From assembly GCA_050084985.1 (NCBI GenBank), contig JBITNC010000001.1, positions 201,996,001-202,060,000 on the forward strand: a stretch of DNA of 64,000 nucleotides. The letters are read 5' to 3'. The stretch comes from Nageia nagi (taxonomy: Eukaryota; Pinophyta). The position numbers and the translations under genes are program-made. Below are positions 36,601-48,038 of this stretch, in pieces (position 1 is the first letter of the stretch; every line of letters begins with the position of its first letter). The notes beneath the pieces were generated by a model. It did not search any database, was not told the DNA's origin, and saw only the letters and a list, made by a program, of their open reading frames with translations.

Positions 36601-37960
36601 CAGAAAACTTCCTATTATAGGTTGTTAATGAGGCATCTTCCGAGTTGGCTTTCCTATTATCCTTGGAACTGGATACAACCTGGGGAAGTTTTCAAGTTCT
36701 TGGGTATTTTGTTTACCTTTAAAGCTTCTCCTACTCACCTTTAAATCATGTTGTTCAGAATATTAAAAATAACTTGGGGTACTAAACCACCAAAAAGCTT
36801 TCATTACCAGTAAAATTTTAGATTTGCTCAAAGATTCTAGCTTCCACGCATGTATTATTCTTCTTGCTCTATAACTTCGAAGGCATGCTACAAAAAGCTA
36901 GATAAATTGTTAAGAGATTTTATTTGGGCTTCTATTGTTCATAATAGAGGCTTCCACCAAGTGCCTTGGGATGTTTGTTGCCTCCCCTAGTCAGTTGGTG
37001 GCATAGGTTTGTTGGATTGCCATAACCAAGGATATGCATTATGTACAAAATGGATCATTGGAGCCTTATATGGTGAGGAAGTATGGAAAATTTTAATTCA
37101 ACATTGCATTTCAACAAGCCTTCCTTTTGGCAAAAGGGTCTGGAAGGTATAAAAGTTGCAGATAATTTTGATATCTCTTGTACACTTTAAGCTATTGGCT
37201 CTTTTGTTATCAAGAGCATTTGGAAAGCATGGCAGTCTTTTAAAACCTGACTTAGTTAGCATGAGAATAACAACACCTTAAGGGCTTCCATTTATTTCTT
37301 AAATCCTTGGTGGTCCCCTGTTGTCACCATTGATGGCATACCTCTGGCTGAAGTGTAATGGATCAAGGTCTTGCATTTTCATAAGAAAGACATTATCTCA
37401 CTTACTAATTTTTATTATTTCCAAACCAAGAATTGGTTTTCTTGGGAACAATTTTGTCATATCTATAACTTGTGTTTGGATGATAAACCTACTTTTGATG
37501 CTATGATAGATAAAGTTCTCTTTTATGTTTGGACTAAATTAGATAAGAGGTTTTAAAAACCTTGGTGGTCCAATTGGTTTTGGCCTAATCATATTCATCT
37601 AGTTAAATATAAAACCTCTATTGGGTATGCTTGGTTGTCACCCACTATCCTAATATTTTTTAACTTGAATAATAGAGAAGATCTTATTTCTTCTCCATCC
37701 AAGTGGAGGTTAAGATTTTTTGTTATATGGGCCTCCTATCTTGAGCCTAAGTAATATTTTTTGCTTGGAGCTTGCTTCATCGAGGCCTACCCATTGATCA
37801 TAGACTTCAACATTTAGGGGTGAAAAACCCTCTGTGTGCCTTTTGTAGAGAACCAAAAGACTTTGTTCATGTGTTTTGGGTATGCCCAAAAGCCAAGCTG
37901 ATGTGGGAGTGGATTTTATCCTTTTTAATCCCTTCCTAACCTCTCTTATTCTTGGGTTCA
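36601..37960 (+). pseudogene. L1 ORF2 C-terminal region
   Basis: Broken frames continue ORF2 (for example WFSWEQFCHIYNLCLDDKP near 37430) and end in the zinc-binding region CAFCREPKDFVHVFWVCPKA and MWEWIL at about 37835-37915, the zf-RVT pattern found after reverse transcriptase in plant L1 elements. Confidence 0.7.
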
Positions 37961-38199
37961 TGCCATTTTGGGTGATCCTCTTGAGAACCTCTTATTGAAG
38001 TTTGGCATATCTTCCACCTCAGCATTCTATACCATTTGTAAAAGACCAAAAATAATTTTATTTTTGCTTAGTAAGAGGCTTTTATATCTTTCTCTCTTGC
38101 TAACAAATATGCAATTTTTTTATGAATGTTGATTACAAATCATTGTTCATTGGAAAAAATGAATGTAAAGGTGCAACACTTACGCAACTTATTGGATTA

Positions 38200-38786
38200 T
38201 TAGGGGAATGCACCACACTTTTTTAGCCGTGTTCCTATGAAGGTTGGTTTACACCAATGCCGTAGGTCTCGAGGTCGAGCTCTCACTCTAAGTGATAGTC
38301 TCGTGGGTACAATTCAGGTCCCTTACTGAGCTATCATTAGTCCTAGCTTTTGCCAAACCCCAATCGTCTATGTGCTATTGAGCCCTCTTCCTCCCACCCC
38401 TCAGTTGTCTGACCCAATAGTTGGTTGAGGAGATGCGGAGATGTGACCAACCCCTCCACTAATTGGCATGATGTTGTTGAGAAGTGTACCAATGTTGATG
38501 CTACTTATAATAATGAAAATGATAGCTAGGAAATGTGAAACCCAAGCGGTAAAGGTTTGGAATATTTGGGCGATGTGGATAACTTTTGCCCACCTCAGCC
38601 TCCTATTTAATGTTTGTGATATGATTAACTTTTCTCTCTCCTCTTAAAAGATTTTGTATTTAACTAAATCCAATCGAATGTAATTAGAATTCGAAACATA
38701 AAATCTAATACCAAAATTAATTCAACAATTTACCTATATATATATTTATATAAGAACTTTATTTTTTTATGATTGAAAAATGAAGT
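38200..38786. other. L1 3' untranslated sequence and flank
   Basis: No gene is visible. The sequence around 38260-38330 is richer in GC than its surroundings and follows the L1 ORF2, so it is probably its 3' untranslated part. Confidence 0.4.
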
Positions 38787-38984
38787 AAATGGAAGTAGCA
38801 AATTTAGGTATACGAGAGAAGCTAGGGACACGTTGTATATATAAGATCATATAAATGGAAGTAGCCAATTTAGGTATATGAGAGAAGCTAGGGACACGTT
38901 GTATATATAAGATCATATAAATGGAAGTAGCCAATTTAGGTATATATGAGAGAAGCTAGGGACACGTATATATAAGATCATATG
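38787..38984. repeat. Three tandem copies of a 66-bp unit
   Basis: Units begin AAATGGAAGTAGC at 38787, 38853 and 38919. Each holds GAGAGAAGCTAGGGACACG and TATATAAGATCATAT. The third has an extra AT and lacks TTGT in the middle. The array ends about 80 bases before the candidate first exon, so it may form part of a promoter. Confidence 0.9.
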
Positions 38985-39060
38985 ATCTTATACCCTTACG
39001 CCGTTGGGTTTGGGGTTTAAAGGCGTGAGGAGAAGTATTGATATTGACAGAGCTTCAACT

Positions 39061-39148
39061 ATGTTATTGTTTCGAAAGGGGCGTTCACTGTCACCATTCT
39101 CTCGTTACTTGCACAATCAGCAACAACAGCGACACCAGATGTTGCTAG
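39061..39148 (+). CDS. Candidate first coding exon (organelle-targeted protein)
   Basis: ATG at 39061 opens 29 codons ending at a good splice donor (CTAG|GTTTGTAATC, exon end 39148, one base into the next codon). The peptide starts MLLFRKGRSLSPFSRYLH and then has four glutamines. It is basic, rich in Ser/Arg/Leu and free of acidic residues, as in mitochondrial or plastid targeting peptides. The local sequence is richer in GC than its surroundings and a promoter-like array precedes it. No second exon could be placed with confidence: the protein-like stretch at 39365-39568 ends in a stop and does not join in phase at an obvious acceptor. The gene may be truncated here or continue beyond an insertion. 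Confidence 0.35.
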
Positions 39149-40795
39149 GTTTGTAATCTCTTCTTTTCTCCCAGAAACTCCAGAATATCAGTTCATTACT
39201 GCAATTAACTTCAGTTAAGTCAAAACAACAAACTGGATCGATCAATCACCTTCCTCGAAGCTCTGTTTTATTATGCATTTTCTTCTCGTTTTTAAGTTAA
39301 ATCAACTGAAGAAAAGGAGACAGACACACGTGATATTTTTTTTTTTGGTTGCAATGGTGGCATTTTGGTTACCCAACAAAGTAGTAATTGTATCTCTCAA
39401 GAACAAAAGCAAGCAAATTGTAGTGGATATCATTGTCATCGAATATATGTCCAACATGAAAGAGAAAACAATCCCCAGGACCATGAATTGAAAAATATGG
39501 AAGAGGCAGAATTATATCAATCAAGTGTAGTAAAAGACAAGACAAAACATAGTTTTGCTTCTGGTTAAACAAGAATGGGGCAGTTGATTGGTTTATAAAT
39601 TTTTAAATGGATGTGAAGTTCAACGCAGTTATGTTGGTTTTGATGTTGAAGGGATTGGTAAACTGAATGCTTGCTGTTTTCTTATGCTAGAAAATTTTAT
39701 GCTCTCTTTTTCTTATTTGTCGAGTTGCATCTAGATTTTTGTGATCACGTTTATGAATAATTCATGTTTTGAATATGATATGTGGACATGTTGTTTACGT
39801 GAGAATTAGAGGAAATCAAGTAGTATGGTGATGAATTAGTGAATGTGAAAGATGAGTTTTTAGGGAGAAATTAAGGTTCTTTGGTGGATTCTATTTGTTG
39901 TAGTTGGTTAGTAAGCTAGGTTACCAGATACACCATCTCCTCCTATTCACATCAACATTCTAAGTATATACTATATATATGGTCCCGTACATGTCCATAC
40001 CTGGGTTTTGCTAACATATAGTTGAGAGGTATATAAGATACGGGTGATTTGAAATCTGAGCTTCATGCGGTGAAAACAAAGGTCAATGAGGTAAAACACC
40101 GTTTTTTTACATCTGCTGCAAATATTTGTGTTTTTGTTTTAGCGGATTGGTAAGAGATATCTTTATCTTCCATTCTCTTTCTGTTATTTTTGCATATACA
40201 CATACGTAAATCTTCGAAACTATTATTTTTGCATATACACATACATAAATCTTCGAAACTATTTGTATATATTTTTGTAGATGCTGTAAATTTGTTGTAC
40301 TTCAATCATATTTTTACTATATGCTATTGCCCAAATGGTACTTGAATCCATGCCCATGCCACCTAGGTGCAGAGCATCATACATTATATTATAACTTTTG
40401 CACTTATTTCGGACATGTCTTTATGTAGAACTTTGAGAACTTTGTTTTGCTTCTTCCAAAAACTTCCTTATACAGCCTTTGTAATTTCTATGTCTATATA
40501 GAGATGAGTGTACAGCATATACGTTTTTTTTTATAAAGGTAATTGTGTTGGAGGGCTTTTTTATACAGGAACCCAAAACCTTTATGTGCATTTTCAAATC
40601 AGTTGCAATGAGATACAAAATTATATAGAGGTCCAGGTAACAACCAGTGTAAGGTCGTGGTAGTCATAACAACATTTCAGCCGGTTCCAACAAAATCCAA
40701 AGTGCAACACATCAGTATGTTGGTACATTAGAAGAGTCTTGACCAACAGGTAACAGGGGCGGGCTGACATTCCCTTCAGAATTTAGGTACCAATA
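39149..40795. other. Intron-like or intergenic sequence
   Basis: It has no supported gene. Several short overlapping frames at 39273-39572 are seen on both strands, so coding is doubtful. At 40185-40265 a 44-base stretch (ATTTTTGCATATACACATAC and TAAATCTTCGAAACTATT) is tandemly repeated. Confidence 0.4.
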
Positions 40796-41855
40796 TGTAA
40801 TAGCCTGTTTTTCGTCCATATTGCCCTTATTGACTGGGAAGCAGTGCTTGAAATTTTCAATTATATAGACTTTAAGTCTGGCTAGAAGCATAGCCGGATC
40901 TTTGCTCGGATTCCTGAAAATCCTGTGGTTTCACTCTCCGTAAGAAACCCAATCTAGAAAAACCAAAATTTATACTAAAAATAATCAGATCTGTTTAAAT
41001 CAACAATACCTAGAACCTCAAAAACCCTAGATAGTTCAGATCTGAAATTCTGTCAGGAAATACATACAGGGAAATACATAAATTTGTAGTTTAATTCCAA
41101 AATCAGTTTTTTATTGAAATTGAATAAGAAAGACAATCCAGATCTACAATAATAAATGCTCAATGCATCAAAAGAAGGCACTAGGAAGAGAAATCTGGAT
41201 TTTAGGTGCTCAAAAGTGGCCCTAGAAGTTAGACGTTCCACTTAGTGTGCACATATCTGCAAAAATAGGCTCTTCAAACCTGAACATCCCTCTTAGAAAG
41301 CTGATATGATCTGAAAAATGCACAATAAGCTGGCTGAACACTTGAAATCTGCAAAATGTCCTCTTCAAGGCTGGACACTCCAAACTAGGGTTTTAAACCC
41401 TCAAATCTGATGTTCAAATAATCTAGGAATCCCTCTTCTTCAACAATGTAGCACAATTGTAAACTCTGAATGGATTTACCACAGAAGACTCAAGGCTGTG
41501 CTTCCTCAAGTTTAACACCAAGAGGTTGACCTTCCTCTAGTGTTCCCACTCATGTAGCTGGTCGTCCATAGAAGGAATAGAGATTGCTGCTTGAACAAAG
41601 CTCTCCAAAGAAATCAATTAGAATGATCAAAAAACTCCCTCCCAATGAAGTACTCTTTCCCTTTATATTTAGCATTCACTTAAACTCCCTCCTAATCCTT
41701 CATTACGACACTTTATTATAAAATAATATTATCTAACACTTAATTATTATTAAAACACCTTTTTACTTCTAAACATGGTCATCCTGCTTATTTTTGTCTT
41801 GACTAATAACTATGGGCCATTTAAATAAAGGTGGCAAAATTGGGGACATTACAAG
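40796..41855 (-). repeat. 3' LTR of a minus-strand gypsy-type element
   Basis: It is 1060 bases. On the minus strand it starts TGTAATGTCCCCAATTTTGC and ends GGCTATTACA, giving 6-bp inverted ends TGTAAT/ATTACA. TATAAAG lies on the minus strand at 41661-41668. A purine-rich tract precedes it, as expected for a 3' LTR. The flank after it is CAATA (40791-40795); no second LTR with a matching flank is in the window, so the element is incomplete here or extends past the end. Confidence 0.75.
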
Positions 41856-41880
41856 TCCACCCTTCCCAAAGATTGCTTGT
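41856..41880 (-). promoter_or_regulatory. Polypurine tract and leader
   Basis: On the minus strand GAGGACAAGCAATCTTTGGG runs into AAGGGTGGACT directly before the LTR start. Chromovirus-type gypsy elements have this form just ahead of the 3' LTR. Confidence 0.65.
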
Positions 41881-42297
41881 CCTCAAGCAATACCAACACA
41901 ATATCAAAATCACTAGGCTGATCCAAACTGAAACCAAATGTGATCCAAGGGTCCCATATCAATTTCACCACCATGTTGACGTAGTGCCACCTTGATTACA
42001 ATTGAGAATTCCATATGCCAAATCTGCGCTCTCCTCTCCTGTAACCCCACAATATAGTCTCCCTCAAAGCCCAAACTGAAATACCTGCAAACAGGTGTAA
42101 AATTGAATCAGAAACTGATATATTCTTTCTATATTTCCCTCACATACTTTAACATAGACATACAAAACCTCCACCAAATGCACCAACACAATGTACTGTC
42201 CAAGGATCATAAATTTGGTCAGAAAATCCATCTTTTTAATGAGATCATCCCTATCTTGGTCAAAATTCTGCATGTATTCTATAACACACATGACTAG

Positions 42298-43155
42298 CTA
42301 AACATCTTTTGAATCTTCATATCTTTGCATTATGTGACCAGTATAATCAAACGCAGAAATGATTGCATGCTGAAATAAAGTGCTGACCTGTTGTATCCTC
42401 CATTCTCTGCTGTATTCACCCTTATCTTCAGCATCCATCCAATAGTCACCTCCTCCATTAATGCTTTGTTGTTTAGACATTTCTTTACAAATAGTTGCAA
42501 TGTATTCTTTAAAGACCATTGATACAACATCATCACTATTAGGTGCCATTTCTTTCCTAACTGCTGCTGCTGACTCACATAAACCAAAATACAAATGTGA
42601 TATTGTACCTTTTGCATTGCCATTGTCATCTTCAATAGCAGAATCATCTCCATTCAAATGAGACCTATCCCATAATGGAGTACCCTCTTCAACAAAAGAG
42701 TGAAGACGTGATTTCTGCACTAATATTAAGAGACCTTCACTCCTCAACTCTCGACACAATGGGCAGACTTGTGAACTTGTTCCTTCTGAGGCTTTGAATT
42801 TATCATGTTTGCCTGAAGGTCCTGAACAACACATAGTAGATACTAAAGAGCGAAATGATGACTCCAATGGCTTGCATTGTCTTGAGTAAAATTGCCGTTC
42901 AACATTTATTGCTTCAATACCATCATGCTGCCCTAATGATTTCAATCTTGCATGAGTCAACCTAGATATATTTGCCCCAGCCTTATCCACTAAATGAAGC
43001 TCTCTTATTGTTGGGCCGATTCCACACAAAGCAACCAGTATTGCATAAGTTACAGGCAAACTCAAAGGCAAATTCAGATATGGGAGATTGAACAATGACG
43101 AATCTGAGAAGTGCCAACAGTCAAGTTCCATGTGCTTAAGTATGCAGACTGTCAT
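42298..43155 (-). CDS. Unrecognised 285-residue protein, possible captured gene fragment
   Basis: This is an open frame of 285 residues from an ATG, long for this AT-rich region, ending TAG about 440 bases upstream of the LTR. It has a well-conserved look: IRELHLVDKAGANISRLTHA, GQHDGIEAINVERQFYSRQC, CCSGPSGKHDKF, a CPLC motif (QVCPLCREL) that could be part of a zinc-binding site, then an acidic stretch (NGDDSAIEDDNGN) and a helix-rich C-terminus. It resembles a piece of a host protein more than a retroelement enzyme, but I do not recognise the family. Position between a polypurine tract and a peptidase-like fragment suggests it was picked up by the LTR element. Shorter frames overlapping it on both strands are not genes. 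Confidence 0.55.
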   Translation of the reverse strand: MTVCILKHMELDCWHFSDSSLFNLPYLNLPLSLPVTYAILVALCGIGPTIRELHLVDKAGANISRLTHARLKSLGQHDGIEAINVERQFYSRQCKPLESSFRSLVSTMCCSGPSGKHDKFKASEGTSSQVCPLCRELRSEGLLILVQKSRLHSFVEEGTPLWDRSHLNGDDSAIEDDNGNAKGTISHLYFGLCESAAAVRKEMAPNSDDVVSMVFKEYIATICKEMSKQQSINGGGDYWMDAEDKGEYSREWRIQQVSTLFQHAIISAFDYTGHIMQRYEDSKDV

Positions 43156-43262
43156 TGTGGTTTTTATACTATGGAAAAATTCATTGTTGCTTCTTGTGAC
43201 AGCAAAGGATAGATGAACATTTGTGCAAATTTGTCCAATACCTTTTCAAAATATGCAATACT

Positions 43263-43268
<6 letters not shown>
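43153..43268 (-). pseudogene. Peptidase M16 (insulinase-like) exon fragment, copy 1
   Basis: The minus strand reads YFEKVLDKFAQMFIYPLLS followed by QEATM. This matches the segment after the zinc site of insulin-degrading enzyme and nardilysin, where plant and animal members have a LDRFAQFF..PL...ATxRE-type sequence. Only about 30 residues remain, and a nearly identical piece lies at 56028-56147. It adjoins the 285-residue ORF. Confidence 0.5.
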
Positions 43269-43299
<31 letters not shown>

Positions 43300-43300
43300 C
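43269..43300. repeat. TA microsatellite
   Basis: About 15 TA units followed by TTTC and a T run. It lies at the edge of the peptidase-like fragment, where the two copies of that fragment stop matching. Confidence 0.95.
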
Positions 43301-43651
43301 TTTTTTTTGGTAAAGGAATATTTATTAAAGGAAATTTTTTATACAGGGCTCCCAAAACCTGTCTTACATTTTAGATTTTCAAAATTTGGACATTTGATAC
43401 ATATTTCCAGCAAAGATCAAACATTATGGCTTGTCATGCCATGTTATTCATCTGTGTCCTCTGTAGGGTCAGCCATGTTAGAAAATGGAGACTACAACCG
43501 GTTAGAAAACAGAGAGCAGTTTCTTTCTGTTTAACACCAAATTTCAGTTGCCAAGAAGCCATGACACCTGGTTATCAGTTATAGAAGGGTTGGGGGTTAC
43601 CTAACAACCTTCCTGATCCAACTTGGGTTTAAGTTGGGTTAGTTTGTACCT

Positions 43652-43659
43652 ATAAATAA
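43652..43659 (+). promoter_or_regulatory. Copia LTR TATA box
   Basis: TATAAATA in the U3 region of the 5' LTR. The same sequence is present in the 3' LTR. It should direct transcription of the element. Confidence 0.75.
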
Positions 43660-43851
43660 GAGGCTTGAGTTGAGGCATGTATTATTGTAGTTTTGACAGC
43701 AATTGTGAAGTAGATTGTGATTGTTGAGAGAGAGAGATTGTAGTGAGGTTTTGTTGTAACTCCAAAGTGAAGATTGTAGCAAGGTTATGCTGCTGGTTTG
43801 TTACTTGGAGGACTTTGAAGAATGATATGCAAAAGGGTTGAAAGCTTCTCC

Positions 43852-43880
43852 GTGGATGTAGCCTACATTGGGTGAACCAT
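43852..43880 (+). promoter_or_regulatory. LTR U5 hairpin motif (copia 5' copy)
   Basis: The motif starts GTGGATGTAGCC and ends GTGAACCAT. ATGTAG-C-CTACAT forms a perfect inner hairpin. The outer pair is disturbed here by a C-to-T change at a CG site, while the 3' LTR copy (48451-48479) keeps GTGG/CCAC. Confidence 0.6.
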
Positions 43881-44023
43881 GTTATCTCTTGTGTCTCTCT
43901 TTGTGTGATTGATGTTCATGGTTATTTGATTTCAGTAGTATGTTTTGAATGTTGTTTCTTTTGCTAAGGAGTAAGAGAATTACTGATGCTCTTGCTTATA
44001 TAAACTTATTAAATCCTAACAAG

Positions 44024-44035
44024 TGGTATCAGAGC
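44024..44035 (+). promoter_or_regulatory. Primer-binding site, tRNA-iMet
   Basis: TGGTATCAGAGC begins two bases after the LTR. It is the standard primer site of plant copia elements. Confidence 0.95.
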
Positions 44036-44099
44036 TTGTTGTTGTGTTGGGATTTTGTTGGTGAATCTTGTGTGTAGATTAGAAACCAGGAAGAGCACT

Positions 44100-47000
44100 A
44101 TGGCAGAAGAAGGGAGGCTGAAGGTGGAAAGATTTAATGGGCAAGGTTTTCAGTTTTGGAAAATGCAAATGGAAGACTACCTCTACCAAAAGGATCTCTA
44201 TCAACCTCTAGAAGATAAGAGTAAGAAACCCACTTCTATGAGTGATGAAGAATGGAACTTGTTGGATAGAAAGGCTTTGGGAGCTGTAAGACTTTGTTTA
44301 AGTTCTAGTGTAGCTTTCAATATTTCCAATGAAAAAACTACTAAAGGTGTAATGGATAAGCTTGCTAAAATGTATGAAAAACCATCTGCCTCAAACAAAG
44401 TATACTTAATGAAGAAATTGTTTAACATGAAGATGAATGAAGGTAGTTCAGTTCAAGACCATGTTAATGAATTTAACATAGTCACAAATCAATTAACTTC
44501 AGTAAAAATAGAATTTGAAGATGAAGTAAGAGCTTTGTTAATTCTATGTTCACTTCCAGATAGTTGGAATAGCTTTGTTATGGCTGTTAGTAATTCTTCT
44601 TCTAATGCAAAATTGGTCTTTGATGAAGTTGTTGGAACAATTCTTAGTGAGGACATGAGGAGAAAGTCCACGGGAGAATGCTCCAATGCTGCTCTCACAG
44701 TAGAGGCAAGAGGAAGATCAAAGGAAAGAAGGAGAAGCAAGTCAAGAAGCAAATCGCAAGGAAGGTCAAAATCAAAAGGTAAAACTAAATTGGAATGTTG
44801 GCATTGTGGTAAAAAGGGTCACATTAAAAGGGATTGTTGGAATAGAAAAGGAAAAGAAAGTGAAAGTAGTAATTATAATAATGAAAGCACAAGTAACCAA
44901 GAGGCAAATATTGTTGGTGAATTAATTCAAGATGCTTTAATCATGTCTAATGAAAAGAATGATGATTATTGGGTTCTTGATTCGGATGCTTCATATCATG
45001 CTACTCCACATAAGAACTATTTTTCAAATTACACACATGGTGACTTTGGTCAAGTATTATTAGGTAATGAACACCCATGCAAGATTGTTGGTATTGGCAA
45101 TATAACAATGAAATTACCTAATGGAACACAATGGACTCTTAATGAAGCTAGAAACATTCCGGATCTTAAAAGAAATCTTATATCAACAAGTAAATTGGAT
45201 AAGGAGGGCTATGTGATGACATTCGGGGATGCTAGTTGGAAAGTAACTAAAAGTTCAATGGTATTTGCAAAGGGAAATTTGGTGGGGTCTCTTTATTTGC
45301 TCACAAATGTCTTTGATTATTCATTGAATCTTGTTTCAATAGGCAATGATACATCACTATGGCATAATAGACTTGGACATATGAGTGAGAAAGGTATGAA
45401 AATGTTACACTCTAATGGTTCACTCCCTAATCTTAAAGAAGTTGATTTAGGATTTTGTGAAGATTGTGTGTATGGAAAATAAAAAAGGGTTAATTTTCTT
45501 AAAGTTGGCAAAGAAAAGAAGAGTCACAAATTAGAGCTTGTTCATACAGATGTGTGGGGTCCTGCACAGGTTTGCTCACTTGGAGGCTCATCTTATTTTG
45601 TCACTTTTATTGATGATTGTACTAGAAAGACATGGGTATACTGTATTAAAAAGAAATCTGATGTGTTTGAAACATTTAAGAGGTGGAAGGCATTGGTTGA
45701 GAATGAAACTAATTCTAAGTTGAAATGTCTTAAGTCCGATAATGGTGGGGAATTTTGCAATAATGAGTTTGATTCATTTTGTTCATACAATGGCATTAGA
45801 AGGATTAAGGTGGTCCCTAGAACTCCACAGGAAAATGGGGTTGCAGAAAGAATGAATAGGACTATCTTAGAAAGGGCTAGAAGTATGAGGATACATGCTG
45901 GGTTTCCTTTGAATCTTTGGGCTGATGCTATTGACACTGCTGTTTACTTGATTAACAGGGGTCCATCTATGGCTTTAGATGGAGGCATTCCAGAGGAGAT
46001 GTGGACAGGTAAAAAGGTGAATTACTCATTCTTGAGAGTCTTTGGTTGTGAGGCTTTTGCACATGTTGATAAAGAGGATAGAAAGAAACTTGATGCAAAA
46101 TCACAAAAATGCTATTTTGTTGGATATGGTGTTAATGATTTGGGATATAGGTTATGGGATGTTGATAACCATAAAATCATTAGAAGTAGAGATGTTGTAT
46201 TCAATGAGAAAAGCATGTATAAAGATAGATTGCAAAATGTTGAGGAACCCAAGTTTGTATCTCTAGAAGATGTTGATCAATATAAGGGTCCTGATAATAA
46301 TCATGTTCAAACACCTCCACCACAAACACCTCAAACTTTGTCACTTAGAAGGTCCTCAAGGACTAGAAATCCTCCTAAATGATACTCTCCTTCTCTTTAT
46401 CATATTCTTTATACTGATGGTGGTGAACCTGAATGTTTTGATGAAGCTATGCAGGGTGATACACAGATTAAGTGGGAGCATGCTATGAAGGAGGAGATGG
46501 ACTCCTTACTTAAGAATCAAACTTGGAGTTTGGTTGAGCTTCCAGAGGGTAAGAAGGCACTTACTAACAAATGGGTGTACAGGATAAAGGAAGAGGTAGA
46601 TGGGCGACAAAGGTACAAGGCAAGACTTGTGGTAAAAGGTTTTGAACAGAAAAAAGGTATAGATTATAATGAGATCTTTTCTCCAGTTGTTAAAATGACC
46701 TCAATTAGAGCAATATTGAGTCTTGTTGCTACTGAAAACTTGTTTCTTGAACAATTGGATGTAAAGACAGCTTTCCTTCATGGGGATTTGGAGGAGGATA
46801 TTTATATGCATCAACCCGAAGGTTTTGAGGTCAAAGGTAAAGAAAGGTATGTATGTAAATTGGAAAAGAGCTTGTACGGTTTGAAGCAAACACCTAGGCA
46901 ATGGTATCATAAGTTTGACACTTTCATGATAATAAATAAATTTGTAAGATGTCAATCTGATCATTGTGTGTATGTAAAGAAGACAACAAATGGCAACTAT

Positions 47001-47978
47001 GTAATCTTGCTTTTATATGTGGATGATATGTTGGTAGCAGGATCTAGTATGCAAGATATTGTTGATCTTAAGGAAAAGTTGGCTAATACTTTTGAAATGA
47101 AGGATTTGGGTGAAGCTAAACAAATACTTGGAATGAAAATAACAAGAGATAAACAAAACCACTTGCTTAGACTAAGTCAAGAAGATTATATTGATAAGGT
47201 TCTTAAAAGGTTCAATATGAATAATGCAAAATCTGTAACTACACCATTGGCAAAGCATTTTAAACTCACCAAACATTTAAGTCCTAAGACAGATAAGGAA
47301 AAGGAGTACATGACTAAAGTTCCCTATGCTTCGGCGGTTGGGAGTTTAATGTATGCAATGGTGTGCATTAGACCAGATATAGCACAAGCAGTGGGAGTGG
47401 TTAGTAGATTCATGAATAATCCAGGAAAAGGGCATTGGGAAGCAGTTAAATGGATCTTTAGGTATTTAAGGAGTACTTCTCATTACTCTTTATGTTTTGG
47501 TGGATCTAACTCTTGTTTGCAAGGTTATGTTGATTCTGACATGGCAGGTGATATAGATGGTGGGAGAAGCACTACAGGATATGTGTTTACCATTGGAGGT
47601 ACAGCGGTGAGTTGGATTTCAAAGCTCCAACAGGTTGTGGCTCTCTCCACTACTGAGGCAGAGTATGTTGCGATCACGGAGGCAAGTAAAGAATTGATTT
47701 GGTTGAAGAGATTGATGGAGGAACTGGGAAAGGTGCAGGAGGATGCAAAGCTATGGAGCGATAGCCAGAGTGCTATTCATCTTGCAAAGAACTCAGCCTA
47801 CCATTCGAGAACCAAGCATATCAAATTGAGGTACCACTTCATCAGGACAGCGTTGGAGGATGGTTCAGTCAGTTTGGGGAAGATTCACACGTCTCAAAAT
47901 CCTGCGGACATGTTCACTAAATTTGTTACAAAGGAGAAGTTGGGCTCTTGCTCAACTTGGATTGGTCTTAAGGAGTAA
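44100..47978 (+). pseudogene. Copia gag-pol polyprotein, disabled
   Basis: A single frame of 1292 codons begins at the ATG at 44100. Gag domain: residues 1-230. CCHC knuckle CWHCGKKGHIKRDC: 233-246. Protease site at 294-296 reads Asp-Ser-Asp where Asp-Ser-Gly is expected. Integrase: zinc site before codon 461, catalytic Asp484, Asp547 and Glu583 with the D-D-35-E spacing. Reverse transcriptase YVDD at 973-976. RNase H with STTEAEYVA and NPADMFTK near the end. Codon 461 is TAA (just after VYGK, where glutamine is usual) and codon 761 is TGA (after RNPPK, where arginine is usual). Both stops fit C-to-T changes. Residue order and gag type point to the Tork clade that includes Tnt1. Length is normal for the family. 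Confidence 0.95.
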
Positions 47979-48025
47979 AGGCCAAGATGAGAAGCTTTTG
48001 ACCCTTGTTGCAGAGGAAGAAGTCT

Positions 48026-48038
48026 CCAAGTGGGAGAT
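48026..48038 (+). promoter_or_regulatory. Polypurine tract
   Basis: CCAAGTGGGAGAT directly precedes the 3' LTR. AAGTGGGAGAT before TGTT is typical of plant copia elements. Confidence 0.9.

Larger units (their letters stand above)
33050..38200 (+). mobile_element. Decayed L1-type LINE
   Basis: Domains appear in the full L1 order on the plus strand: an ORF1 with a DUF4283-like region (33190-33560), endonuclease (GDFN at 34734), reverse transcriptase (35755-36600) and the zinc-binding region (37745-37925). Both ORFs are broken by stops and frameshifts. No clear poly(A) tail or target duplication was found, so both ends are approximate. At 36078-36137 a 30-base stretch of the RT is tandemly duplicated. 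Confidence 0.75.
43476..44021 (+). repeat. 5' LTR of the copia element
   Basis: It is 546 bases. CCTATAAATAAGAGG at about 43649-43663 carries the TATA box, and the U5 hairpin motif lies at 43852-43880. Compared with the 3' LTR it has T for C at two CG sites, one transversion, and lacks the 36-bp duplication. Confidence 0.95.

Noticed and set aside
38255-38335. tRNA- or SINE-like box sequences near the end of the L1
   Set aside because: GGTCGAGCTC and a nearby AATTCAGGTCC recall pol III boxes, but spacing, A box and a cloverleaf are lacking.
39365-39568. 67-residue plus-strand reading as second exon of the candidate gene
   Set aside because: No acceptor joins it in phase to the first exon, and other frames overlap it on both strands.
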